A stretch of 64,000 nt of DNA from Leptolyngbyaceae cyanobacterium JSC-12 (GCA_000309945.1 CM001633.1:3917912-3981911), one strand, 5' to 3'. Positions 16,322-25,739 are shown, counted from the first letter of the stretch. Numbers and translations are program-made. Notes: generated from the letters alone by a model not told the origin.

Positions 16322-17725
16322 ATGGTATCTCATCCCCCTCGGCAAGCGATCGCCCTACTGATCATTGAACCCAATCAACAGCCTTCAAGCTCTGGACTCA
16401 CTCAAGACGCGATCGCGCCAAACGATACCCAACACATCCACCAACAGATCACTCAACTTGCGTCAGCCCTGGCAAAGGCAGGATGGCAGGTTGATCAATT
16501 TGTTGGAAGGATTGGTAATGGGGAAGGTAATCGGTTAGCAAATAGCTGGATGACGGTCCAGCACTCACCGAATCATTGCAAAATTTACCTTGACACACCA
16601 GATATTGCTCAATTTGTGCAGCAATTTTGCAAATTTACTCTTCAACAAGGACGGAACTATCCACTGATTCACACCTGGAATGGTTTAGCAGGTCAAGTAG
16701 GATTGCAACTGAAACAGTCAAAGAACATTCAGTGGATTCATTCTCACTGGCAATATGACAATCTTTGGAGTCAGGAGTGGCTTGAAATTGCCCAGCAAAC
16801 CAGTGGTTATTCCTCAGCTTATGTGGCTTGGGAAATCTGGCGACATGCCGATGAAATCGTTGTACTCAATGCAAATGATGAATGGACTGCTCGCAAGTTT
16901 CAATCTTCCTTACTCGAAAAATTTCGTCATCTATCCAACGTAGAAGCCAAGTGCGAGTTAGGATATTCTGCCTCTGACGCAGTTATTTTATGGGTTGCCC
17001 CATCTCCTCGATCCACAAATCAAGGGATTCAGCAAGTTGATCGCTGGCTTGAAGTTGCCATCCACCTGAATCAACTCTCGACGACTAATCCCCATCGCTT
17101 CCGAAAACATCGGTGGGTATTGCTTCCAGATACTTTGAATTCAGTAGATGATGCCGCTGCATTACGTTCCGCCATTCAACACAAAATTGCCCAGCTAAAG
17201 TTGCATGATGTTCACTGGTCAGTACCTTGTGCATCTGAAGGTCTTGAGCGTTACTATCGTGCTGCGAATGTCTGTGTGCTTGCTAACTGGAATGAACCCT
17301 TTGCTGACAAAGCCCTGAAGGCGATCGCGCAGGGTTGCCCTGTTATTGCCTCACAATTGGGCAGTGCGAGATTCGCTGTCATTCCCGAAGAAACTGGAAT
17401 ACAGGTTACTACCAACACTCCAGCAGCCTGGGCAGAAGCGATCGCACAGGTATTGCAAGGCGAGCAATGGGTGCAACGCTTACAACAGTATGCTGCTGGT
17501 CGCTGGCATCCAACTCCAGGTTGGGCAATCGTGGCGGCTCATTTGAGCGAAATTTACCGACGATTATTGGCACAAACCATCAGTCAAGTTCCTCTCTGGC
17601 AGAGTCAAAAACCCTATTCGATTCTGCTACCACAACCCGCCGCCGTTGCAAATCTCACCGATTTCAAACAAAAGGTCGAGATACCATACCATTCGCCGCA
17701 TCCACCAGTCACGGCGATGGCGTGA
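16322..17725 (+). CDS. Glycosyltransferase-like protein, C-terminus altered at a junction
   Basis: 467 aa with a strong GGAGGTG ribosome site just before the ATG. GT-B-like layout: ITQLASALAKAGWQVDQFVGR (N-domain), PLIHTWNGLAGQVGLQLKQ, HADEIVVLNANDEW, then a C-domain with YYRAANVCVLANWNEPFADKALKAIAQGCPVIASQLGSARF. It is probably cotranscribed with the preceding GT4 gene. The last few residues (PPVTAMA) run in a different frame over a CHAT-protease fragment (from about 17701), so the natural C-terminus was probably lost in a recombination. Substrate unknown. Confidence 0.8.
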   Translation: MVSHPPRQAIALLIIEPNQQPSSSGLTQDAIAPNDTQHIHQQITQLASALAKAGWQVDQFVGRIGNGEGNRLANSWMTVQHSPNHCKIYLDTPDIAQFVQQFCKFTLQQGRNYPLIHTWNGLAGQVGLQLKQSKNIQWIHSHWQYDNLWSQEWLEIAQQTSGYSSAYVAWEIWRHADEIVVLNANDEWTARKFQSSLLEKFRHLSNVEAKCELGYSASDAVILWVAPSPRSTNQGIQQVDRWLEVAIHLNQLSTTNPHRFRKHRWVLLPDTLNSVDDAAALRSAIQHKIAQLKLHDVHWSVPCASEGLERYYRAANVCVLANWNEPFADKALKAIAQGCPVIASQLGSARFAVIPEETGIQVTTNTPAAWAEAIAQVLQGEQWVQRLQQYAAGRWHPTPGWAIVAAHLSEIYRRLLAQTISQVPLWQSQKPYSILLPQPAAVANLTDFKQKVEIPYHSPHPPVTAMA

Positions 17726-17952
17726 TTGGGTTATCCCGTTCTTTGATTGCGGCGGGTGTGCCCAGTATTATTGTCTCCCTCTGGAAAGTGCCGGATGACT
17801 CGACGGCATTTCTGATGACGGAGTTTTACAAGAACTTGCAGAAATCCCCTGACAAGGCACAGGCTCTCCGTCAGGCGATGCTGACCACCAAAGCCAAGTA
17901 TGCCGATCCGCTCCATTGGGCGGCCTTTACCTCAATCGGAGAGGCGGAGTAA
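17701..17952 (+). pseudogene. CHAT-domain protein, C-terminal fragment
   Basis: In the third frame the sequence reads GDGVIGLSRSLIAAGVPSII, then VSLWKVPDDSTAFLMTEFYK and DPLHWAAFTSIGE. This is the end of a CHAT (caspase-like) peptidase domain as found in TPR-CHAT proteins. The catalytic His and Cys regions and all upstream sequence are missing. Homology starts abruptly at about 17713, inside the last codons of the glycosyltransferase gene, marking a deletion or recombination junction. Confidence 0.8.
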
Positions 17953-18192
17953 TGGGCGATCGCAAAAGATTTGCAAGCTCCAGAAACACGATTAAAGGCT
18001 CAAAAAGTCAATCAGGAAGAAATCACATTACAACGAACAAATTACTTCGATGTAAATTCTTTGTGAAGTTTCAACGTCAGGTGGGCAAATGCTTGCACTG
18101 AAAGCACTTTACAAAGAATAATGCCTGACTAGGCTGTAGCAAATGTGTCCCTCAGTCTGTAGAGTTTGTGATTGATTTCTGGAGTGTTGAAT

Positions 18193-19257
18193 ATGAATTT
18201 GTTGACAAGAACTCTGTTAAGCGCGATCGCTAGTTTTGGTTTCGTTTTAGTGTCGGCAGGTTTACCCGTGCAAGCCAAACCTACTCAATCTCAGAGTACA
18301 CCAACCGATGTGAAACTTGTCCAGGCGAAACCAACCAAGGCGAGTGAGTTCTTCAAGCAAGCCGAGAGAAGGCTAAAGGACTATCCAGATTACTACACGC
18401 TGTACCGAGTGGTTGAGCGCTTGTCTCGAGCCAATCGGCTAGACGGGAGTCCGTGGCGAGTCAGTATTTCTACAAAGTATGACATCAACGCCTTTGCAAC
18501 CCAGGTAAACCTCATTGTTTTTTATAACGGACTGCTGGATATGTTGTCCGGCGATAACGATGCGATCGCGTGCGTTGCAGGTCATGAAATGGCGCATCAC
18601 ACTCAAAACCATATTCCCGTTGGTGAAGCACAAAGACAAAAGATTTTGCAACAACTTCGCTCTGAAGCAATTCAGGAAGTTGCCGCCGAACAGGAAGACC
18701 TGCGTAACGACTTGCAGCGACTTAACGCGGGTAGTTGGGTCACAGGTCAAGCGGCTTCTCTTGGCGGGTTAATTCGAGGTGCTGGCGGCATCCCAGGCTT
18801 GGTTGGCGGACTGATTGGTAACGCCCTGCAAGGACAACGCCAGCGCCGTTTAGAAGAGGCGGTCAAACGGATTGAACAAATTTCGGCTGAGAAAGAAGCC
18901 AAAATTCGGAAGGAATGGGCTGATCTGAGTTATCGCCATGAGTTTGAAGCAGACAAGCTGGGCTACCAGTACATGGTGCGGGCTGGGTTCAATCCAGAGG
19001 GCTGTTTGACAGTGATGAATCTCCTCAGTCGGTTGCCCGGTAGCCAAACGCCCAGTGACAGTCATCCATCCCCCACCGATCGCCTGACTGCGATCAGGGC
19101 ACTCAGTAGTCAATATCCAACGGCTACGCTGGTTGCCGAAGGGCGCAAGAATCTAGCTGCCAATCCACAACCCCTGACGTTTGATGTATCACGCGATGAC
19201 AGAAGCCTGCGAATTGATTCTAAAGCGGGTAGTAAAAAAGGGGGGTTTCCTGAGTAA
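18193..19257 (+). CDS. M48 family metalloprotease (secreted)
   Basis: 354 aa from the ATG at 18193 (an upstream in-frame TTG at 18172 is less likely). The N-terminus MNLLTRTLLSAIASFGFVLVSAGLPVQAKP is a signal peptide with an AXA-like cleavage site. The zinc motif is HEMAHH in VAGHEMAHHTQNH, with the third ligand in HEFEADKLGYQYM. A glycine-rich hydrophobic loop (AASLGGLIRGAGGIPGLVGGLIG) lies between them, as in BepA/LoiP-type quality-control proteases. It probably acts in the periplasm on misfolded outer-membrane proteins. Confidence 0.9.
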   Translation: MNLLTRTLLSAIASFGFVLVSAGLPVQAKPTQSQSTPTDVKLVQAKPTKASEFFKQAERRLKDYPDYYTLYRVVERLSRANRLDGSPWRVSISTKYDINAFATQVNLIVFYNGLLDMLSGDNDAIACVAGHEMAHHTQNHIPVGEAQRQKILQQLRSEAIQEVAAEQEDLRNDLQRLNAGSWVTGQAASLGGLIRGAGGIPGLVGGLIGNALQGQRQRRLEEAVKRIEQISAEKEAKIRKEWADLSYRHEFEADKLGYQYMVRAGFNPEGCLTVMNLLSRLPGSQTPSDSHPSPTDRLTAIRALSSQYPTATLVAEGRKNLAANPQPLTFDVSRDDRSLRIDSKAGSKKGGFPE

Positions 19258-19392
19258 CTGAGCGCATCACAGCTAGTCTAGGTTTCAGGCACTTAATCAG
19301 CGACTAAAACTGTCTGGAGTATTGCTTTAGAAAAGTTGAAACAAAAAAAGTTGAAACAAATAATGCAGGATATTGAGAAGCCAGTATGCCAG

Positions 19393-19959
19393 TCACAAAA
19401 ATAAGCGATCGACCGAACACTCAAACCCTGGCAGCAAGGGTGACGTGAGGATATCGTTTGTGATGAGAGTGCACACCAGTTTTAACAACGCTTGTTGCCG
19501 ACGATAGACCTCGACTTGTTGCAATTGCCAATCTAAAATCCAATATTCTTGCACCCCGCGTTCGGTATACAGTTTAAGTTTGGCTTGTTTATCCCGTCGA
19601 GTGTTTTCTGCACCTGGAGACAATACTTCAACAATCAACTCCGGAGTGATGGTTAAATGTCCGGCTTCATCCAAACCATCTGCCAATCGCTCTTTACTGA
19701 TCCAAACCACATCCGGAATCACGTTATCGGCATCGCTGAAAATTACACCTGGCGTTTGAACGACTTCACCTAAATCCGTTGCCTCAGACCAAGCATCCAA
19801 AGCACGATGAATTTTGCCGCAAGCTTTCTGGTGTTTCCAGTGAGGGGCACGGGTCACAAACAATTCTCCATCGATGATTTCGTAACGATTGCTGCTCTCT
19901 GGCAATAGCTCCAGGTCTGAAGTCGTCCAGCGTACCCGTTCCGTTGTGGGTTGGTTCAT
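19393..19959 (-). CDS. Uma2 family endonuclease
   Basis: 188 aa from the ATG at 19959 (MNQPTTERVRWTTSDLELLP). Longer frames run into the IS end and are artefacts. It has the Uma2/DUF820 signatures YEIIDGELFVTRAPHWKHQ, VIPDVVWISKERL, LIVEVLSPGAENTRRDKQAKLKLY and GVQEYWILDW, the restriction-like fold with D and ExL/ExK-type acidic residues. Uma2 proteins are abundant in cyanobacteria and often spread with mobile DNA. Biological role unknown. The 108 bases upstream run into IS copy 2. Confidence 0.93.
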   Translation of the reverse strand: MNQPTTERVRWTTSDLELLPESSNRYEIIDGELFVTRAPHWKHQKACGKIHRALDAWSEATDLGEVVQTPGVIFSDADNVIPDVVWISKERLADGLDEAGHLTITPELIVEVLSPGAENTRRDKQAKLKLYTERGVQEYWILDWQLQQVEVYRRQQALLKLVCTLITNDILTSPLLPGFECSVDRLFL

Positions 19960-20067
19960 ACCGCCTCCCGCGAGAATCCTGATTTGATTGTATCGGTCTG
20001 TCAACAGATAGCTGTTAGCGGTTGTGTTGACGATTTGCGAGCTGCTTGCCACCACTGAACATTCAAT

Positions 20068-21523
20068 CACGACTTGGCAAGTTACCCAGAAAGGAAAAAG
20101 ATAAGCAGAAAATGTAGGAGACGTTAGCCGTAGCCGTATCATGCTGCCCTTTGTCGCTGTGCCATCGACGATTGCTCAAGAGTTTGGGAAATATCGAGAC
20201 CTGTTCTGCCGAGGCGCAGGCTTTGAGCAGGTGAGTCGCTATGTGACCGGATTGCTGTTGAGTGAGAACAAAACCTTGCAAGGGATTGCCGGACAATGGG
20301 TAGCAGGTGGGGAGGTCGGCGGACGAAGAGCGATGCACGCAGCGGTGTTTGAGGCGGGCTGGAGGAGTTCAGAGTTAATGTCCCATCATCGTGCTGTGAT
20401 AGCCAAAGAGCATCAGGGGCGAGGGCGAGAAGTCATCAGTCTGGATTGGACGCTCAGCCATCACGATTGGGGCAAGCAGATCTTTGGGGTGAAGCGATCC
20501 TATGATTATGTGGAACATCGGATGAGTTGCTTTCAAACGGTGGTGACGGCGACGATTGCGAACCGCCACCTAATTGATGGGATTGACGTGGTGGTGCAGT
20601 TTCCAGATTTTTCAGTGGCAGAACGGGAGTATCTGAAGGTGACGGCAAAATCCCACTATGACGATTTAGACCAAGTGCGAGAACGACTGATTGAGATGTT
20701 GCATTATCACAAGAATCGATTGGAGTATCGCAAACGCACCGAGATTGCCGTCGAGATTGTGCGCCAAGTGGAAGCGGAAGGACAATTTCCCACCGCCGAT
20801 TATGCGTTTGACAATGGGGTGTTGACTGTTGAGTTAACCACCATGATTGAGTCCGCAGGAAAACACTGGGTGAGTGAAGTTGAAAGTTCTCGCAACATCT
20901 TGTGGAATGACCAATGGCAACGGGTAGATGCGATTGGTTTAGAACTCAGAATCCATCACCCAGAGAGCTTTCGCCCGATTCAAGTCACTTGCCGCAACGG
21001 CGAAACGAAACCGATTTGGGCATTTACCAAAGTCGTGCGCCTCAAGAAGTTTGGACGCAAGCGATTGGTCATCGTCCACGAGCAAGCAGATTTACAAGAC
21101 CCACCTCGCTTCCTGCTCACCGATGCGTTGCATTGGGAAAGTGGGCGAGTCATGCAGACTTGGAGTTATCGATGGTCCTGCGAGGTCTTTCATGAGGTGA
21201 GCAAACAGCACACCGGGCTAGAGTCGGCTCAGGTGCGGAACGAGGAAGCGGTCAACCGTCACTTCCGTCTTAGTTGCGTGGCGCAGTCGATTCTGCAACG
21301 GACTGCCTGTTCTGGCGCACAATCTGAACGATTTGAGTTTGCTCAAGGCAAGCAAACGGTGGGACAGAAGCTCTATACCCTCACTCGTCAAGCCTTTGAT
21401 GATTTGCTGCAATTCATTGTGACGCGATGTTCTCACGGACATACAAATGAACAGATTTTACAAGCTCTCCTCCCCAGTTGATTGGCGATCGTTTTTTCTA
21501 CTTCGGTAACTTGCCAAGTTGTG
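20068..21523 (+). mobile_element. IS4/IS701-like insertion sequence, copy 2 (1456 bp)
   Basis: Inverted-repeat ends CACGACTTGGCAAGTTACC and (reversed) CACAACTTGGCAAGTTACC. Unlike copies 1 and 3, the 6 bases on the two sides differ (TTCAAT on the left, TGTCGT on the right), so there is no target duplication. This is the mark of recombination between two copies or an adjacent deletion. The element itself is full length and matches copy 3 in length. Confidence 0.92.
20141..21481 (+). CDS. DDE transposase, IS4/IS701-like (copy 2)
   Basis: 446 aa, same protein as copies 1 and 3. It starts 73 bases inside the left end. All three candidate acidic residues (SLDWT, AFDNG, SCEVF) are present. It is read away from the Uma2 gene and towards the primase gene's 3' end. 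Confidence 0.92.
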   Translation: MLPFVAVPSTIAQEFGKYRDLFCRGAGFEQVSRYVTGLLLSENKTLQGIAGQWVAGGEVGGRRAMHAAVFEAGWRSSELMSHHRAVIAKEHQGRGREVISLDWTLSHHDWGKQIFGVKRSYDYVEHRMSCFQTVVTATIANRHLIDGIDVVVQFPDFSVAEREYLKVTAKSHYDDLDQVRERLIEMLHYHKNRLEYRKRTEIAVEIVRQVEAEGQFPTADYAFDNGVLTVELTTMIESAGKHWVSEVESSRNILWNDQWQRVDAIGLELRIHHPESFRPIQVTCRNGETKPIWAFTKVVRLKKFGRKRLVIVHEQADLQDPPRFLLTDALHWESGRVMQTWSYRWSCEVFHEVSKQHTGLESAQVRNEEAVNRHFRLSCVAQSILQRTACSGAQSERFEFAQGKQTVGQKLYTLTRQAFDDLLQFIVTRCSHGHTNEQILQALLPS

Positions 21524-23599
21524 TGTCGTAGTGTCGGTGTCGAAATTCTCCCCTACCGACACCGTAAACACGTCCTTTATATTAACCGTGTAGCTTACAG
21601 TGTAGGGATGTAATAGTTGCTGGATAAGGGATAGAGGGGTATCGACACTTGAAGCACGGTAATAACTGCAAAAAACTTAGATTTTTGTCCAGACCTTCCT
21701 ACGTTTGCCATCGATGATCCGTGCATTGTTGAGTGGTTTCCATCCCAACGCATACAGAATCGTTTTGACTCGATTCTGTGAAACCTTGTCATGCTTGGAT
21801 TCTTCCAGCTTGAACAGGTTCTCCAGAATTTCGGCAATGGCAACTTGATTCTTAAATTCAACAAACTCTTCAATGGCATCTGCCCACGAATCAGAGATTT
21901 GGTACTGTTCACGCTCTTGCTCTACCCGTGCTTCTTGCTCCTGGTCAAGCCACCATTTTTCACCGGCTCGGTAGAGTGTGACGGCGGCTGCCCAAATGCG
22001 ATCGCGTTGTTGCTGTAACATCACCCGATCAATCGGTTGAATGACTGGCAGCACCCAAAACCGACGATTTCCGGTCATGTCTGCCAGAAATTCTTGCTGG
22101 TTGGTGGTACCGACAATCACTGATGCTCGTTTCATTGCCTCAACGGAGCGCCCATAGGGAGGACGAACATGATCGATGGGGCAAGTGATGAATGCTTTCA
22201 CCTGGTTGATGTCTTTGCGTCCAAACACAGTTTCTAGCTCTGCCCATTCGATAATCCAGGCACGATGTAGTTTTAACCGTTCATCTTTGTCGGAAACGGA
22301 ACCAAGGGAGTCATCAAACCATTGCTCACCCGCGAGAATGCGGAAAAATGTGGACTTGCCGTACCCCTGTTTGCCTTGCAGGATGAGGGCACAGTCCAAT
22401 TTGCATCCGGGTTCATAAGCCCGTGCTACCGCTCCCACCAAAAACTTTTTGAGCAGTACTTGATGCAATTCTTCAGAGGTTCCCAAGTAGCGCAGTGCTA
22501 ACCCATTCAGGATGCTGGTGTCGTTGCCATAGCGCTTGTGAACCTGGTTCAGGTATTCCACCACGGGACTGTAAGCATTCTGCTTTGCTAGCTTCATCAC
22601 AATGTCTGACACATCTTCCCTAGATGAGCGGATGGATAGGCGATGAGTGACGATGAGTTCCAATTTGGCGGATGTCGGGTCAAACTCTGCCCCATCCAGT
22701 TCGATTTGCTTAAACAAAGTGTTGAACCGCAATCGTTCCAAGAATCGAGCTTCAATCAGCCGATAGTCCCTTAGCAGTTTTGGGATTTCCTCTGGAGTGT
22801 CGCCTGGGCGCTCCGGTTCCGATTTTGGTGCGAGACGTGTACTGATCGCGGCTAAAACATCTGCTGCTGACAGTGAGTAATCCTGAATCCAGTCGGCAAT
22901 ATCAACCCCACCAGCAGGGGGTAACTTGCTCCACAGTGGGCTATCAGGATAGGCATATAGCCATTGGGCATCAGGGAAATCTTGAGCAATGTCCTCAGCG
23001 TGTTTGATTCCTGGTTCATCGCGGTCTGGGCAGATGACGATGGATGCACCATTCAAGTTTTGTACGTAATTCTCATAGCCGTACTTGCGCCACTTGCCAG
23101 CACCCCCTAATGAGCAGGTTGCAGCAATGCCCATCGACATGAGCAGGTCTACTTTTCCCTCTCCTTCAACGATGAGAATGGGTTGATTGTCTGCGATCGC
23201 CCGTTGGTTCAGTGGGTCAAAGATGCGGTAGAGATGAATGCGGTCATACACCGACTCCGGTAAGCCTTTTTCCCATCGGTTGCTACGCTTGTTTTCCTGC
23301 CAAAATTGGCGTTTCCCTTTGCCGTCATCCACCCGACGAACTCGCACCACTTCGCGCCCATTGGCATCGTGATAGATAAACTCTTGATTCTGAGCAGGTT
23401 TGAGTGGTTTCTCGGTTCGCTCCAACTGCTTGACATAAATCGCGGCGCTATCAGCACCATGCAATCCAGAATCACAGTATTTCCCTGTGAAGTGGTAGCC
23501 GTTGACGGCGGATGGTGCTGATTCTTTAGCGTAGGTGTGGCAAAGGACGCGGTTTTCGTCTAAAGTCCACGAGCAATCGCGGTCTTTGGTGCGTCCACA

Positions 23600-25055
23600 C
23601 ACGACTTGGCAAGTTACCCAGAAAGGAAAAAGATAAGCAGAAAATGTAGGAGACGTTAGCCGTAGCCGTATCATGCTGCCCTTTGTCGCTGTGCCATCGA
23701 CGATTGCTCAAGAGTTTGGGAAATATCGAGACCTGTTCTGCCGAGGCGCAGGCTTTGAGCAGGTGAGTCGCTATGTGACCGGATTGCTGTTGAGTGAGAA
23801 CAAAACCTTGCAAGGGATTGCCGGACAATGGGTAGCAGGTGGGGAGGTCGGCGGACGAAGAGCGATGCACGCAGCGGTGTTTGAGGCGGGCTGGAGGAGT
23901 TCAGAGTTAATGTCCCATCATCGTGCTGTGATAGCCAAAGAGCATCAGGGGCGAGGGCGAGAAGTCATCAGTCTGGATTGGACGCTCAGCCATCACGATT
24001 GGGGCAAGCAGATCTTTGGGGTGAAGCGATCCTATGATTATGTGGAACATCGGATGAGTTGCTTTCAAACGGTGGTGACGGCGACGATTGCGAACCGCCA
24101 CCTAATTGATGGGATTGACGTGGTGGTGCAGTTTCCAGATTTTTCAGTGGCAGAACGGGAGTATCTGAAGGTGACGGCAAAATCCCACTATGACGATTTA
24201 GACCAAGTGCGAGAACGACTGATTGAGATGTTGCATTATCACAAGAATCGATTGGAGTATCGCAAACGCACCGAGATTGCCGTCGAGATTGTGCGCCAAG
24301 TGGAAGCGGAAGGACAATTTCCCACCGCCGATTATGCGTTTGACAATGGGGTGTTGACTGTTGAGTTAACCACCATGATTGAGTCCGCAGGAAAACACTG
24401 GGTGAGTGAAGTTGAAAGTTCTCGCAACATCTTGTGGAATGACCAATGGCAACGGGTAGATGCGATTGGTTTAGAACTCAGAATCCATCACCCAGAGAGC
24501 TTTCGCCCGATTCAAGTCACTTGCCGCAACGGCGAAACGAAACCGATTTGGGCATTTACCAAAGTCGTGCGCCTCAAGAAGTTTGGACGCAAGCGATTGG
24601 TCATCGTCCACGAGCAAGCAGATTTACAAGACCCACCTCGCTTCCTGCTCACCGATGCGTTGCATTGGGAAAGTGGGCGAGTCATGCAGACTTGGAGTTA
24701 TCGATGGTCCTGCGAGGTCTTTCATGAGGTGAGCAAACAGCACACCGGGCTAGAGTCGGCTCAGGTGCGGAACGAGGAAGCGGTCAACCGTCACTTCCGT
24801 CTTAGTTGCGTGGCGCAGTCGATTCTGCAACGGACTGCCTGTTCTGGCGCACAATCTGAACGATTTGAGTTTGCTCAAGGCAAGCAAACGGTGGGACAGA
24901 AGCTCTATACCCTCACTCGTCAAGCCTTTGATGATTTGCTGCAATTCATTGTGACGCGATGTTCTCACGGACATACAAATGAACAGATTTTACAAGCTCT
25001 CCTCCCCAGTTGATTGGCGATCGTTTTTTCTACTTCGGTAACTTGCCAAGTTGTG
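23600..25055 (+). mobile_element. IS4/IS701-like insertion sequence, copy 3 (1456 bp)
   Basis: Clean insertion. The 6-bp target duplication TCCACA is at 23594-23599 and 25056-25061, and the ends are CACGACTTGGCAAGTTACC and (reversed) CACAACTTGGCAAGTTACC. It is antisense to the primase gene it interrupts. This copy defines the element's true ends and length, against which copies 1 (36 bp longer) and 2 (no duplication) can be judged. Confidence 0.95.
23673..25013 (+). CDS. DDE transposase, IS4/IS701-like (copy 3)
   Basis: 446 aa, identical in translation to the transposases of copies 1 and 2, with SLDWT, AFDNG and SCEVF blocks intact. It is expressed, if at all, from within the IS, as the host primase gene is read on the other strand. 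Confidence 0.92.
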   Translation: MLPFVAVPSTIAQEFGKYRDLFCRGAGFEQVSRYVTGLLLSENKTLQGIAGQWVAGGEVGGRRAMHAAVFEAGWRSSELMSHHRAVIAKEHQGRGREVISLDWTLSHHDWGKQIFGVKRSYDYVEHRMSCFQTVVTATIANRHLIDGIDVVVQFPDFSVAEREYLKVTAKSHYDDLDQVRERLIEMLHYHKNRLEYRKRTEIAVEIVRQVEAEGQFPTADYAFDNGVLTVELTTMIESAGKHWVSEVESSRNILWNDQWQRVDAIGLELRIHHPESFRPIQVTCRNGETKPIWAFTKVVRLKKFGRKRLVIVHEQADLQDPPRFLLTDALHWESGRVMQTWSYRWSCEVFHEVSKQHTGLESAQVRNEEAVNRHFRLSCVAQSILQRTACSGAQSERFEFAQGKQTVGQKLYTLTRQAFDDLLQFIVTRCSHGHTNEQILQALLPS

Positions 25056-25129
25056 TCCACAGACTGGACATGGTTGTTGCTTGCTGGAATGGTTAAACTG
25101 AGAGTGCCGAAGAGGCTTATTTAGGGTAG

Positions 25130-25164
25130 AGCGATCGCCGTTCATGAGATGGCGATCGCTCTTG
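25130..25164. repeat. HIP1-based perfect inverted repeat in the primase 5' end
   Basis: AGAGCGATCGCC (25130-25141) and GGCGATCGCTCT (25153-25164) form a 12-bp perfect inverted repeat around an 11-base spacer, built from two GCGATCGC octamers. On the plus strand it is followed by CTTGTTTTTGG, like a weak terminator. On the minus strand it lies within the first codons of the primase gene and overlaps an alternative ATG at 25145, so it could influence its translation. Confidence 0.6.
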
Positions 25165-25184
25165 TTTTTGGTAGGTTGCATGAT

Positions 25185-25433
25185 TTATTTCCCCACAGAA
25201 GCGAGTCTTTTAGCTTTCATGAATTGCTGGCAGTAGAGTTCATGAGCTTTTGGGTCATCCTGATTTCTGAACAAATCCTGGATCGATTCCTGGATGTACC
25301 GTGTGTTGCGAGAGTTGAACCGCACGAAATGAATGCCTTCAATCAGCTTTCCAGCACGTCTCCACTGGCTAAGGGTATAGGGTGAAATGCCGAGAAGTTT
25401 TGCAGCTTCCTGCTTAGTGATTGGAGTTGCCAT
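25185..25433 (-). CDS. Helix-turn-helix DNA-binding protein (excisionase/MerR-like)
   Basis: 82 aa. ITKQEAAKLLGISPYTLSQWRRAGKLIEGIHFVRFNSRNTRYIQESIQDLF is a winged helix-turn-helix of the excisionase/MerR type. Its stop lies 3 bases before the primase start, so the two genes are one unit. In integrative elements such a protein serves as excision factor or replication/transcription regulator. The short length and position next to the primase favour this. Confidence 0.8.
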   Translation of the reverse strand: MATPITKQEAAKLLGISPYTLSQWRRAGKLIEGIHFVRFNSRNTRYIQESIQDLFRNQDDPKAHELYCQQFMKAKRLASVGK

Positions 25434-25739
25434 AATCCTTAAACGCAGCAGTGCCCAAATGCACGGCTAAGGCATCTGGGCACTGCTGCATGGGGGATTA
25501 AATTTAGGACACCTTAGCAAGGTTTATGACCCTACGTAGTACGGTTCCATCCCCACCGCTAAGGTGCTCTTTCCCGCTTTACCCCTTCCTTGCTAACCAC
25601 ACCTGGGAACATCTTTGTAGGGAGACATTCTTACGTGGTGCTGACTATCACAACAAGTTCAGGTTCGGGAGCCGACAAACTATTGGGAACCTGAAACTTT
25701 ATCCCATGATGCCGATCAGTGTACTTCAGATGTCAGCAC
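25434..25739 (-). ncRNA. Candidate structured non-coding RNA or origin region
   Basis: About 300 bases between two minus-strand genes with an exceptional density of perfect inverted repeats. They are 13 bp at 25445-25457/25477-25489 (extended by 4 bp after a mismatch), 9 bp at 25510-25518/25558-25566, 9 bp at 25514-25522/25588-25596, 9 bp at 25658-25666/25687-25695, and 8 bp at 25638-25645/25732-25739. The two 9-bp pairings that share 25514-25518 exclude each other. The 25658-25695 stem is nested inside the 25638-25739 stem. The outer stem includes the stop codon of the upstream gene. Strand, and RNA versus DNA function, are not established. Confidence 0.5.

Larger units (their letters stand above)
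21677..25181 (-). pseudogene. P4-like primase/helicase of an integrative element, split by IS copy 3
   Basis: N-terminus 25181-25056 plus main part 23593-21677. Removing the IS and one copy of the 6-bp duplication TCCACA joins QPCPVCGRTKDRDCSW in frame, i.e. the break lies in a primase zinc finger. The rejoined protein is about 680 aa. Order: zinc-binding region, TOPRIM-like QPILIVEGEGKVDLLMSMGI with VICPDRDEPG, then a virulence-E/P4-type ATPase with Walker A LQGKQGYGKSTFFRIL, IIEWAELE (Walker B-like) and VGTTNQQEFLADMTGNRRFWVLP. Such proteins replicate phage satellites and plasmids. The start may be an internal ATG at 25145. The gene is two bodies now. Confidence 0.85.

Noticed and set aside
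19393-20142. Uma2 ORF extended to 249 codons into the IS
   Set aside because: The extra N-terminus is IS sequence (the same residues recur at the other IS copies). The ATG at 19959 gives a normal Uma2 start.
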